Made by a program: the position numbers and the translations under genes
Shown here: in pieces, positions 1 through 6,015 of the stretch
Layout of the letters: each line of letters opens with the position of its first letter
Numbering within the stretch: the stretch's first letter is position 1
The notes under the pieces: generated by a model
Database searches by the model: none
Told to the model about the DNA's origin: nothing
The model's input: the letters and a program-made list of their open reading frames with translations, nothing else
Assembly (NCBI GenBank): GCA_910589035.1
Contig: CAJUSI010000004.1
Coordinates: forward strand, 1-9,421
Direction: 5' to 3'
Source: an uncultured Acetatifactor sp.
Lineage (GTDB): Bacteria > Bacillota > Clostridia > Lachnospirales > Lachnospiraceae
Length of the DNA stretch: 9,421 bases

Positions 1-46
<46 letters not shown>

Positions 47-382
47 TTGATTGTTCTTTCCTTCGCCAGTCCCTCTGGCTTCTTCCAGTTTTGTTTTCTG
101 GTTTAATGTTTTGGGTTGTCTCTTTTTAGACTTCTCGTCCTCTGAAATTCTCTTTCCCTCACCGGTTCCCCGGCTCGGCTGTTTGGAATTTTCAGGGCTG
201 CATTACTGTTTATTTGTCAAGGTTCATTCCGGGCTCTCTGCTTTCCGCAGCTCCCGCTGCCATCCGTTGTTCACATCGGCAACTTTGATAGAATATCACA
301 TCTTTCCCGATCTGTCAACAACTTTTTTCTCAATTTTTTCCAATTTTTATTCCTGTAATTTCCATTGAGAATTTTGAGGTGG
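47..382 (-). other. rRNA operon leader (no gene)
   Basis: This stretch lies between the inferred P1 start (about 382) and the 16S 5' end and holds no convincing gene. It has small hairpins on both strands: 65-79 (GCCAG/CTGGC, 5-nt loop), which probably belongs to the 16S processing stem region, and 247-260 (GCAGC/GCTGC, 4-nt loop). The leader RNA just before 16S is purine-rich and weakly structured. A short open frame at 51-368 on the plus strand has rRNA-leader composition and no ribosome binding site, so I do not call it a gene. Confidence 0.75.
290..318 (-). promoter_or_regulatory. rRNA operon promoter P2
   Basis: On the minus strand a perfect -35 TTGACA (318-313) is followed by a 17-bp spacer and a -10 TATTCT (295-290). 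The predicted start is near 283, about 240 nt upstream of 16S. Together with P1 it makes the tandem arrangement common for rRNA operons. The assignment rests on motif match and position only. Confidence 0.75.
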
Positions 383-388
383 ATTTAC

Positions 389-418
389 ATTATAACATCA
401 CGGAATTTTATTTGTCAA
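389..418 (-). promoter_or_regulatory. rRNA operon promoter P1
   Basis: On the minus strand a perfect -35 TTGACA (418-413) and a perfect -10 TATAAT (394-389) are separated by 18 bp. The predicted start is near 382. AT-rich sequence just upstream (about 432-446), which could act as an UP element, overlaps the last codons of the CvpA-family gene. Only 17 bp separate that gene's stop codon from the -35 box. Confidence 0.8.
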
Positions 419-435
419 TGCCAATGAGACTATTT

Positions 436-963
436 TTAAAATTTTATGGATATGGGGATAAACTGAAATTCCTTCAGGAAGCGTTCTATTCCCAGGGCCA
501 GATAATTGTGCTGATAAATCCAGCGCAAAACAGAGCTCTCTTCGGTATATGTCAGGATGATCTGCCCAATGGGACCTATATCCATCATCATGATAAAGGC
601 ATATAATGTCCAGAGCACCAGAACCACTTCAAATACTCCGAAAACGATTCCCAGAAGCTTGTCTGCAAAGTGCACTATGGGAAGCTTGGAAATCAGTTTG
701 GCCGAAAAGAAAAACAGGCTGAGCACATGGTGGACTATCATCAGAAGGAAAAGCAGAATTACCACCGCTATCACATTAAATACCCTGCCGTCATTATAGC
801 TTCTTAATCCGTATGCCGCCAATGCTGCAAAGACGCTGAGCACCAGCATGGTAATCAGAGAAATGACCTCCTTTACCATTCCCTTCTTTCGCCCGTCTAC
901 GATCTTGAACAGGGCAGCAATCACAACAATAATCAACATGGGATTAATACTTATTCCGCTCAC
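436..963 (-). CDS. CvpA-family integral membrane protein
   Basis: A 175-residue, very hydrophobic protein with about four membrane segments (roughly 9-22, 33-52, 61-86 and 103-127). It has the CvpA-family layout: a short first helix, a basic loop with DGRKKGMVKEV (23-33), and a later D-x3-G-x3-G-type helix start (D101, G105, G109). CvpA relatives are inner-membrane proteins tied to colicin V export, envelope homeostasis or bile tolerance in enterobacteria; the role in Clostridia is unknown. The start is GTG at 963, supported by an AAAGGAGG ribosome binding site 8 nt upstream. It lies 24 bp after the DUF5711-type gene and is probably co-transcribed with it. No terminator is visible between its stop and the rRNA promoter. 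The family call is good; a specific role cannot be inferred. Confidence 0.8.
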   Translation of the reverse strand: MSGISINPMLIIVVIAALFKIVDGRKKGMVKEVISLITMLVLSVFAALAAYGLRSYNDGRVFNVIAVVILLFLLMIVHHVLSLFFFSAKLISKLPIVHFADKLLGIVFGVFEVVLVLWTLYAFIMMMDIGPIGQIILTYTEESSVLRWIYQHNYLALGIERFLKEFQFIPISIKF

Positions 964-987
964 TCTGTCTTCCTCCTTTATGTTTTT

Positions 988-2190
988 CTATTTTAATTGT
1001 ATGGTATCCAGCGAAGTATCCGTAACCAGAAGGTATTTATATCCGCCCCCGGCCGGAAGCATCAAACGGACCATTTTAGTAAAATTGCCATGGAATTTTT
1101 CCACGCCGTCCATTGTCATAATCTGACATTCCGTTTCATTGTATATGACAAAGCTGTTTTTTTCAAAGAAAATGTCAGTATAATTAAAATTAAAATAAAA
1201 CTTTTTCGGTTTGGATGTGGCATTGGCAGTATCATAGACGTCCATCCTGTACCGGTTTTCATTATCATCCGAATGGAATACCAGTCCTATATACCTGTCG
1301 CTGTAAAAGACAGACTGCACTTCCCCGTCGTACTGATGTCCCGCTTCCGGACTGGGCTTATGGTTCCCGGAATAAATCACCAGCATATTGTCCCCCACCG
1401 CAAAGGCTTTATCATTGCTCACAAAGCGGACCTCCGGTATCAGCATATCCGTATAATCCCAGACCGTTGCAAGGGAATCGCTTACATTGGAGCCCACCTG
1501 GCTGAAATCATAAAAAACCACCCTGGTTCTCAAAACACCTGCATCCACATATACATAGGAAACACAAAGCATCTGTCCGTTGGGAGACAGGCTGAGCGCC
1601 ATGGGATAACCGGAATCATCCATATGTGTTCTGCCCTCTCTCTGCTGCTTTCCCTGGCTGTTATATGTGTTGACCCATGTGACATCCGTGTCGGCAAGCA
1701 CCGCGGTCACGGTTCCGTCCAGGGCAACTGCTATATCCCGAATCGGCATGGTCGTATTAATTTCCCCCAGTAATTTCTCCGAATCGGCTATGTATATATT
1801 TCTTCCATTATAATTCCCTATCGCCACAGTATTCCCGCAGACAGCCAGTTTCGCATTCTGGATTTCAAATGTCTGGTTCCAGCTTACCTCTCCTTTGATA
1901 TCCGTGCAATGTGCTCCGTCCTTGCTGTATGTCAAAACCGCATCTCCAAGCCTCACATCCCTTGCGCCTGTGACGGTCTCTCTTTTTATAGATGAAAGCG
2001 TGTCATAATCCATATAAATATGATTTTTATACCGCACTGCCATAAACACGATCACGGCAGCCAGCAGGAACAGTATCAGCAACACTCGGTACCAGGCTGT
2101 CAGCTTGTGACGCACTATTTTCTTCTTATAGCCTCTTTGCTTACGTTCCCTTTTCTCTTTTTCTTTTAAGTAATATTTTATATCTGCCAT
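988..2190 (-). CDS. DUF5711-type single-pass membrane protein with propeller-like extracellular domain
   Basis: 400 residues. The N-terminus (1-30) is strongly basic and charged and is followed by one membrane helix at about 34-52, so the N-terminus should be cytoplasmic and the large C-terminal part extracellular. From about residue 75 on it consists of repeated beta-rich blocks (for example ALSLSPNGQMLCVSY and VQSVFYSDRYIGLVF) that resemble the blades of a WD40/YWTD-like beta-propeller. This matches the uncharacterised DUF5711 family as I know it from Lachnospiraceae. I see no catalytic motif. The ATG at 2190 has GGAGG four bases upstream. It is followed after 24 bp by the CvpA-family gene and preceded by the LysM gene, which suggests an envelope-linked cluster. 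The family name comes from recognition and was not searched. Confidence 0.75.
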   Translation of the reverse strand: MADIKYYLKEKEKRERKQRGYKKKIVRHKLTAWYRVLLILFLLAAVIVFMAVRYKNHIYMDYDTLSSIKRETVTGARDVRLGDAVLTYSKDGAHCTDIKGEVSWNQTFEIQNAKLAVCGNTVAIGNYNGRNIYIADSEKLLGEINTTMPIRDIAVALDGTVTAVLADTDVTWVNTYNSQGKQQREGRTHMDDSGYPMALSLSPNGQMLCVSYVYVDAGVLRTRVVFYDFSQVGSNVSDSLATVWDYTDMLIPEVRFVSNDKAFAVGDNMLVIYSGNHKPSPEAGHQYDGEVQSVFYSDRYIGLVFHSDDNENRYRMDVYDTANATSKPKKFYFNFNYTDIFFEKNSFVIYNETECQIMTMDGVEKFHGNFTKMVRLMLPAGGGYKYLLVTDTSLDTIQLK

Positions 2191-2207
2191 CGTGCCTCCG
2201 GTTCACT

Positions 2208-2234
2208 CGGGCAGAGACTGCCTGACTCTGCCCG
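2208..2234 (-). other. intercistronic 9-bp hairpin
   Basis: A perfect inverted repeat CGGGCAGAG / CTCTGCCCG with a 9-nt loop lies between the LysM gene stop (2261) and the ribosome binding site of the DUF5711-type gene. No U-run follows it on either strand, so it is not a standard intrinsic terminator. It could be an mRNA processing or stability element, or the 5' end of a transcript starting near 2236. Confidence 0.6.
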
Positions 2235-2242
2235 TTGCGGAT

Positions 2243-2251
2243 ATTGTACCA
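2243..2251 (-). promoter_or_regulatory. possible extended -10 promoter for the DUF5711-type gene
   Basis: On the minus strand TGG-TACAAT (2251-2243) fits an extended -10 element; there is no good -35. A start near 2236 would place the 2208-2234 hairpin at the very 5' end of the mRNA. This is a weak call from motif alone. Confidence 0.35.
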
Positions 2252-2260
2252 TAGTTTTCC

Positions 2261-3679
2261 CTACTGTGGTATAAAAATTTTTTCTCCTTCCTTAATATCA
2301 TCCGGGTTGGTGATGTTATTAAGCGAGCAGATTTCCGCCACCCTTGCATCGCTGCCATATTGTCTGATGCAGATTCCTATCAGCGTATCGCCTTTTTGCA
2401 CGGTATAGGAAACAAGCTCCGCAGAAGGCTTTGTGTCCGTCTGCTGTGCCGGATCCTGCTGGCCGGAACCGTCGGAGCCCGACTGCGTCTCCGGGGGTGT
2501 CTCCTGGCCGCTTCCTCCGCTGCCCTGCTGTGTCTCCGGGGGCGTCTCCTGGCCGTTTTCTCCGGAACCCTGCTGCGTCTCCGGGGGTGTCTCCTGTCCG
2601 TTTCCTCCGGAGCCCTGCTGTGATTCCGGGGGTGTCTCCTGTCCGCTTCCTCCGCTGCCCTGCTGCGTCTCCGGGGGCGTCTCCTGGCCGGAAGCCGAAT
2701 TCCCCGTCTCTTCCGCTTCGGAGGATGATTCTTCCTGGCCGGATCCCTGTCCGTTCTCCTGGTTTTCCTTCGTGCCCGCCGCGGCATTTTCTTTTAAAAC
2801 CGCATCTGTCAGCTTTTCCTCCGCAACCACGGTGCCCACCTGCGCGCTACCATTTACCGCCTCCACGGCGTCGGGAAGCTGCCTCTGTGTCAGGCTGTCC
2901 ATCATTTGCTCCACCGTCAGCCGTAAATTCCCGAAGCCTTCGCCTCCCACGGCCGCCAGCCCGATTCCGCACAAAAGCACAAATGCCGCTGCCGCTGTAA
3001 GCCTGGTTCTCCCCTGCCTTATGCCCGCTTCGCCCGGAACCGTCTTTTCTCCGAAAAACGGCTTCTGCTTTCCCGGAAAGGCATGTCCATCGCCTTCTTC
3101 CGGAAGAAGGGTGTCGCGGATAATATTTTTCCGCCTTCTCGGGAAAGCATGTCCACCGCTTTCGTCCGCCTGGGAACGCCTTTCCTCCTGGCGTTTTCTA
3201 ACCATGTCATATTTCTCCTGATCGACCTTCTCCGGCTGAACCTCCTCGCGCCGCTCTTCCAGCATAAAGGCCAGCATGCTGTCGTTTTTCTCGTAAAACC
3301 GGGCATATCCCTCCACATATCTGCATACGCTCTGCTCACAGATATGGAATCCCTCTATCATTTCTCCGTTCAGCAGCCGGTATCCCAAAAATGTATACTG
3401 GGAAAAATATTTTTTCCGCTGCTTTTCGACCTCCTGCCAGACGGCCTGGGATAAATGCCGGCATTCCTTCTGGAGAAATACCAGTTTACATGCTCCGTAT
3501 AAAAAAATATACGTAATTTCGCCTTCTTCTTTCCGTATCCCGTATAATGCCACAGCCAGTTCTTTCTCTCCGGCATACTGATTCATTTGTTTTATGTAAG
3601 AAACCACATAATCCTCTACATATATCTTGCAGTGAGGATTCGCCTCTCCGATCTGTGTAATGTTTTTTGGTAATTCCAT
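2261..3679 (-). CDS. membrane-anchored LysM-domain protein with repeat linker
   Basis: 472 residues from the chosen start. Residues 1 to about 150 are a conserved-looking soluble domain of unknown function, opening MELPKNITQIGE. Residues 150-225 are charged and poorly ordered, with two HAFP-containing segments 22 residues apart (H177, H199). One membrane helix lies at about 226-245, preceded by basic residues, which implies cytoplasmic N-terminus and external C-terminus. Residues 331-405 are five 15-residue repeats of the GQETPPETQQGSGGS type, a flexible wall-spanning linker. The C-terminal 50 residues are a LysM domain (SYTVQKGDTL ... LNNI ... EGEKIFIPQ) expected to bind peptidoglycan. The start at 3679 is chosen because GGGAGG lies 9 nt upstream; an in-frame ATG at 3742 lacks a ribosome binding site. 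Overall it looks like a link between cytoplasm and wall; its partner is unknown. Confidence 0.85.
   Translation of the reverse strand: MELPKNITQIGEANPHCKIYVEDYVVSYIKQMNQYAGEKELAVALYGIRKEEGEITYIFLYGACKLVFLQKECRHLSQAVWQEVEKQRKKYFSQYTFLGYRLLNGEMIEGFHICEQSVCRYVEGYARFYEKNDSMLAFMLEERREEVQPEKVDQEKYDMVRKRQEERRSQADESGGHAFPRRRKNIIRDTLLPEEGDGHAFPGKQKPFFGEKTVPGEAGIRQGRTRLTAAAAFVLLCGIGLAAVGGEGFGNLRLTVEQMMDSLTQRQLPDAVEAVNGSAQVGTVVAEEKLTDAVLKENAAAGTKENQENGQGSGQEESSSEAEETGNSASGQETPPETQQGSGGSGQETPPESQQGSGGNGQETPPETQQGSGENGQETPPETQQGSGGSGQETPPETQSGSDGSGQQDPAQQTDTKPSAELVSYTVQKGDTLIGICIRQYGSDARVAEICSLNNITNPDDIKEGEKIFIPQ
2465..2689 (-). repeat. 5 x 45-bp in-frame tandem repeat in the LysM gene
   Basis: Five contiguous 45-bp units (2689-2645, 2644-2600, 2599-2555, 2554-2510, 2509-2465) each encode GQETPPExQxGSxxx. 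Units differ at a few codons (T/S at position 8, GGS/GGN/GEN/DGS ends), and a decayed partial copy (GQQDPAQQ) follows. The GC-rich unit in a coding linker is the type of sequence that can expand or contract by slippage or recombination without breaking the frame. Confidence 0.95.
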
Positions 3680-3682
3680 ATA

Positions 3683-3737
3683 AAAATACCTCCCATACCG
3701 TTTGCTATCATCATAACATCGGTATGCGAGGTATTTT
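3683..3737. repeat. 18-bp inverted repeat covering the LysM gene ribosome binding site
   Basis: AAAATACCTCCCATACCG (3683-3700) and CGGTATGCGAGGTATTTT (3720-3737) are complementary at 17 of 18 positions, with a 19-nt spacer. The left arm contains the complement of the GGGAGG ribosome binding site (3694-3689) of the LysM gene. In a minus-strand transcript that includes both arms, the site would be locked in a long stem. If transcription starts inside the repeat, it may instead be a protein-binding operator. Confidence 0.9.
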
Positions 3738-3741
3738 AGCA
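3733..3741 (-). promoter_or_regulatory. possible extended -10 promoter for the LysM gene
   Basis: On the minus strand TGC-TAAAAT (3741-3733) matches an extended -10 element; the -35 region is poor. It overlaps the outer end of the inverted repeat, and the predicted start near 3726 falls within the repeat. Weak evidence. Confidence 0.4.
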
Positions 3742-3786
3742 TTCTTTGTCGCGTCTAAAAAAGAACTTGTCGACAATCTTTGCAGG

Positions 3787-4833
3787 CTACCCGGCCCTGA
3801 ATTTATACACTGTCACAGAGTCGTATTCTCTCTCCCCGCCGTAAACCGCATCGGGGAATTGAGGTTTGTTGACCGAATCGGGAAAATACTGTGTCTCCAG
3901 GCACAGCCCCCTTCGGAATCCGTATTCTGCTCCGTCCTTTCCCTTCTGCGCGTCGATAAAATTGCCCGCATAAAACTGTACTCCCGGCAATGTGGTATAG
4001 GCATCCATCACCCTGCCGCTGCCGGGATCCTTCAATACGGCAAAATGGCGCAGGGTTCCGTCCCATCCGTCGATTACCCAGTTATGGTCGTATCCCCCTG
4101 CAAATTTCAGCTGTTCAAAATCCGTATCGATTTCCTGCCCCACCCTTTTGGACCGTGTAAAATCCATGGGAGTGCCGGCCGCCGCCGCAATCTCTCCAGT
4201 GGGTATGGAGCCCGCATCCGCCGGGGTGTAACGGGAAGCCCCAAGCCAGAGCTCATGCCCCTCAATGCTGCCGCCGTCATGCCCTTCCAGGTTAAAATAG
4301 GAATGGTTGGTGGGATTCAAAGGCCCCCTCCTGTCGCTTGCAATATGGTAATGGAGGGTCAGGCCGTTCTCCTCATCCAGGGAATAGGTAATTCTTGCTT
4401 TCTTGTCCCCCGGGAATCCCAGACTGCCGTCGCCGTCCTCCAGGCTGAATGTGACACTATTGTCATTGTATTCTGCCTCCCAGTATCTCTTATGCCAGCC
4501 GTTCTGCCTGTGGCTGTGGAGATTATTCTCTCCGTCGTTGGCATCCAGCCGATAATTCACCCCATCCAGAGAAAAGCGGGCCTTCCCGATCCGGTTGGCA
4601 TTGGGGCCGATGACAGCGCCGAAAAAGCTGGGATTGTCCAGGTAATCCTCCCCCTTCTCAAATCCAAGCACCACATCCGCCATCCTGCCGTTCCTGTCCG
4701 GAACCAGTACCCTGACCAGCGCGGCCCCGATATTGGTCACGGATACCTGCATTCCGCTTTGATTTGCCATCGTATATAACTGAATCTCTCTTCCGTCCGG
4801 ATATTCTCCGAAGGAACTTACAGTAATTGACAT
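3787..4833 (-). CDS. galM: aldose 1-epimerase (galactose mutarotase)
   Basis: 348 residues, a normal full length for GalM. It interconverts the alpha and beta anomers of galactose and other aldoses, feeding the Leloir pathway in the cytoplasm. Family landmarks are all present: GPNANRIG (76-83), NLHSH with H106, NPTNHSYFNL with the catalytic-acid candidate H177, YDHNW with D249, and the catalytic-base candidate E313 in GLCLETQYFPDSVN. These align in order with the Lactococcus GalM residues R71, H96, H170, D243 and E304. The ATG at 4833 has GGGAGGA about 9 nt upstream. It begins 26 bp after the recR stop and may be read from the recR transcript. No other galactose genes are in the window. Confidence 0.95.
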   Translation of the reverse strand: MSITVSSFGEYPDGREIQLYTMANQSGMQVSVTNIGAALVRVLVPDRNGRMADVVLGFEKGEDYLDNPSFFGAVIGPNANRIGKARFSLDGVNYRLDANDGENNLHSHRQNGWHKRYWEAEYNDNSVTFSLEDGDGSLGFPGDKKARITYSLDEENGLTLHYHIASDRRGPLNPTNHSYFNLEGHDGGSIEGHELWLGASRYTPADAGSIPTGEIAAAAGTPMDFTRSKRVGQEIDTDFEQLKFAGGYDHNWVIDGWDGTLRHFAVLKDPGSGRVMDAYTTLPGVQFYAGNFIDAQKGKDGAEYGFRRGLCLETQYFPDSVNKPQFPDAVYGGEREYDSVTVYKFRAG

Positions 4834-4859
4834 TTTTCTGCCGTCCTCCCTACAATAAT

Positions 4860-5456
4860 TTATAATTCCACCCTTCCCTCCAGGGCGCGCAGCAACGTCA
4901 CCTCGTCGATGTATTCCAGATCGCCGCCCACCGGCACGCCGCTGGCGATCCGCGTCACCCGGATACCCGTGGGTTTGATCAGCTTGGCAATATACATTGC
5001 CGTGGTCTCTCCCTCCAGGCTGGAATTGGTGGCGATAATGACTTCTTCCACATCCCCCTGCAGACGCTCCATCAGTTCCTTCAGCCTGATATCGCCGGGT
5101 CCTATGCCCAGCATGGGGGAAATGGCGCCGTGAAGCACATGGTACACTCCCTCATACCTTCCGGTCTTCTCATAGGCGGCCAGATCCCTGGTGTTCTCCA
5201 CCACCATAATCAGCTTATGGCTGCGCTTCTGATTGGCGCACACAGGGCAGACATCCCGATCGGTCAGGGTATAGCATTCCCTGCAGTATCGGACATTTTC
5301 CTTTGCCTTCACGATGGCGTCCGCCAGCCTCAGCACCTTGTCCCGGGGCATATTGATCAGGTGGAACGCCAACCTCTGGGCGGACTTGCTGCCTATACCG
5401 GGGAGTGCCCCCAGTTCCTCTATCAGATTATTAATATGACCGCTGTATAAATCCAT
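4860..5456 (-). CDS. recR: recombination mediator protein RecR
   Basis: 198 residues, the usual length. RecR works with RecO (and RecF) to load RecA on gapped single-stranded DNA. Visible in order: a helix-hairpin-helix (LGALPGIGSKSAQRLAFHL, 15-33), a C4 zinc finger (C58, C61, C70, C73), a Toprim domain beginning IMVVENTRD (E87) with TNSSLEGETT (143-152), and the C-terminal GVPVGGDLEYIDEVTL (173-188). Its ATG overlaps the ybaB stop by one base (TGATG), which points to translational coupling. The order dnaX-ybaB-recR is widely conserved in bacteria. Confidence 0.97.
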   Translation of the reverse strand: MDLYSGHINNLIEELGALPGIGSKSAQRLAFHLINMPRDKVLRLADAIVKAKENVRYCRECYTLTDRDVCPVCANQKRSHKLIMVVENTRDLAAYEKTGRYEGVYHVLHGAISPMLGIGPGDIRLKELMERLQGDVEEVIIATNSSLEGETTAMYIAKLIKPTGIRVTRIASGVPVGGDLEYIDEVTLLRALEGRVEL

Positions 5457-5800
5457 CAGAAAGGCAAACCTCCCAGTCCGCCCGTCATCTTGCCCATGAG
5501 CTCGGAGCCTGCCTCCTCAGCCTTGCGCAGCGCCTCGTTGACAGCCGCAACGATTAAATCCTGCAGCATCTCGATGTCATCCGGATCCACTACCTCCTGA
5601 GAGAGCGTTATCTTCAGAATTTCCTTTTTGCCGCTCACGCTTGCTTCCACGGCGCCGCCTCCGGAAGATGCGGTAAATTCCTTTGTTTCCAGCTCCTTCT
5701 GCCCTTCCTCCATCTGACGCTGCATGCGCTGTGCCTGCTTCATCAGATTCGCCATATTTCCGGGCATTGCCCCTCCCGGAAAGCCTCCTCTTTTTGCCAT
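5456..5800 (-). CDS. ybaB: YbaB/EbfC family nucleoid-associated protein
   Basis: 114 residues, typical for this small dimeric DNA-binding family, which associates with the nucleoid and is genetically linked to recR. It has a Gly/Met-rich N-terminus, a long charged helix (NLMKQAQRMQRQMEEGQKEL), a beta sheet with the conserved VEASVSGKKEILKITL, VDPDDIEMLQDLIVAAVNEA, and a Gly-rich tail ending GGLGGLPF. The start is set at 5800 because AGGAGG lies 7 nt upstream; an in-frame ATG at 5839 would add 13 residues encoded by palindromic leader sequence and has no ribosome binding site. Stop and recR start overlap. Confidence 0.95.
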   Translation of the reverse strand: MAKRGGFPGGAMPGNMANLMKQAQRMQRQMEEGQKELETKEFTASSGGGAVEASVSGKKEILKITLSQEVVDPDDIEMLQDLIVAAVNEALRKAEEAGSELMGKMTGGLGGLPF

Positions 5801-5824
5801 GATATCTCCTCCTATTTTAAAGTC

Positions 5825-5837
5825 GCTGCGCGGCAGC
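5825..5837. repeat. small hairpin before ybaB
   Basis: GCTGC / GCAGC with a 3-nt GCG loop lies just upstream of the ybaB ribosome binding site. It is flanked by TAAAGTC motifs (5818-5824 and 5847-5853) also found in the larger neighbouring palindrome, so it may be part of the same element. Confidence 0.6.
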
Positions 5838-5844
5838 ACTAAAG

Positions 5845-5937
5845 GGTAAAGTCACTTCGGCGCACATTTAATGAGAGAAACTTTCATTCGAAAGGGCACT
5901 CATGAGAGTTCCTCTCGTGTGCCTTCGTGACTTTACC
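5845..5937. repeat. multi-arm palindromic element (three-way junction type)
   Basis: The outer arms GGTAAAGTCAC (5845-5855) and GTGACTTTACC (5927-5937) are perfect complements. After a symmetrical TTC/TTC internal loop the stem continues as GGCGCAC (5859-5865) with GTGTGCC (5917-5923). Two hairpins sit inside: AATGAGAG/CTTTCATT (5870-5888, loop AAA) and GAGAG/CTCTC (5904-5916, loop TTC). The mismatched positions become G-U pairs in a plus-strand RNA. It looks like a REP/MITE-type palindrome or a structured RNA. There is no open frame of note. Confidence 0.85.
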
Positions 5938-5986
5938 GTCCAGCAGAAAATATTGCAAGAAAACACTTGACATTTCTTAGCTGGAC
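5938..5986. repeat. 7-bp inverted repeat directly abutting the palindromic element
   Basis: GTCCAGC (5938-5944) and GCTGGAC (5980-5986) are perfect complements with a 35-nt loop that contains a second possible stem (CAAGAAAA near 5956 with TTTCTT at 5973). It starts at the base after the outer arm of the larger palindrome, so the two helices could stack in RNA. Confidence 0.65.
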
Positions 5987-5995
5987 TATTATAGT
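5967..5995 (+). promoter_or_regulatory. consensus promoter pointing antisense into dnaX
   Basis: On the plus strand TTGACA (5967-5972) is followed by exactly 17 bp and TATAGT (5990-5995). The predicted start is near 6002, 14 bp before the dnaX stop codon on the other strand, so a transcript would run antisense to the 3' end of dnaX. No plus-strand gene follows. A TATAAT on the minus strand (5993-5988) overlaps the -10 but has no fitting -35. Confidence 0.55.
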
Positions 5996-6015
5996 TCCGC
6001 GTCTGCCCCGCCGTT

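Noticed and set aside
192..220. Third rRNA promoter with TTGACA at 220-215
   Set aside because: No acceptable -10 exists at 16-18 bp spacing (the bases there read CCCTGA on the minus strand).
2208..2234. Intrinsic terminator after the LysM gene
   Set aside because: The stem is strong but no U-run follows on either strand.
2431..3221. Long Pro/Ser/Cys-rich plus-strand frames opposite the repeat array
   Set aside because: Their low-complexity sequence is only the reverse reading of the 45-bp GC-rich repeats.
3680..3742. Upstream in-frame ATG extending the LysM protein by 21 residues
   Set aside because: It lacks a ribosome binding site and its codons run through the inverted repeat, whereas the ATG at 3679 has GGGAGG at good spacing.
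3667..4779. 370-codon plus-strand open frame opposite galM and the LysM gene start
   Set aside because: It is a shadow of galM, whose catalytic motifs are intact on the minus strand, and it has no recognisable domains.
5801..5839. Upstream in-frame ATG extending YbaB by 13 residues
   Set aside because: No ribosome binding site; the inner ATG at 5800 has AGGAGG at 7 nt and gives the usual family length.
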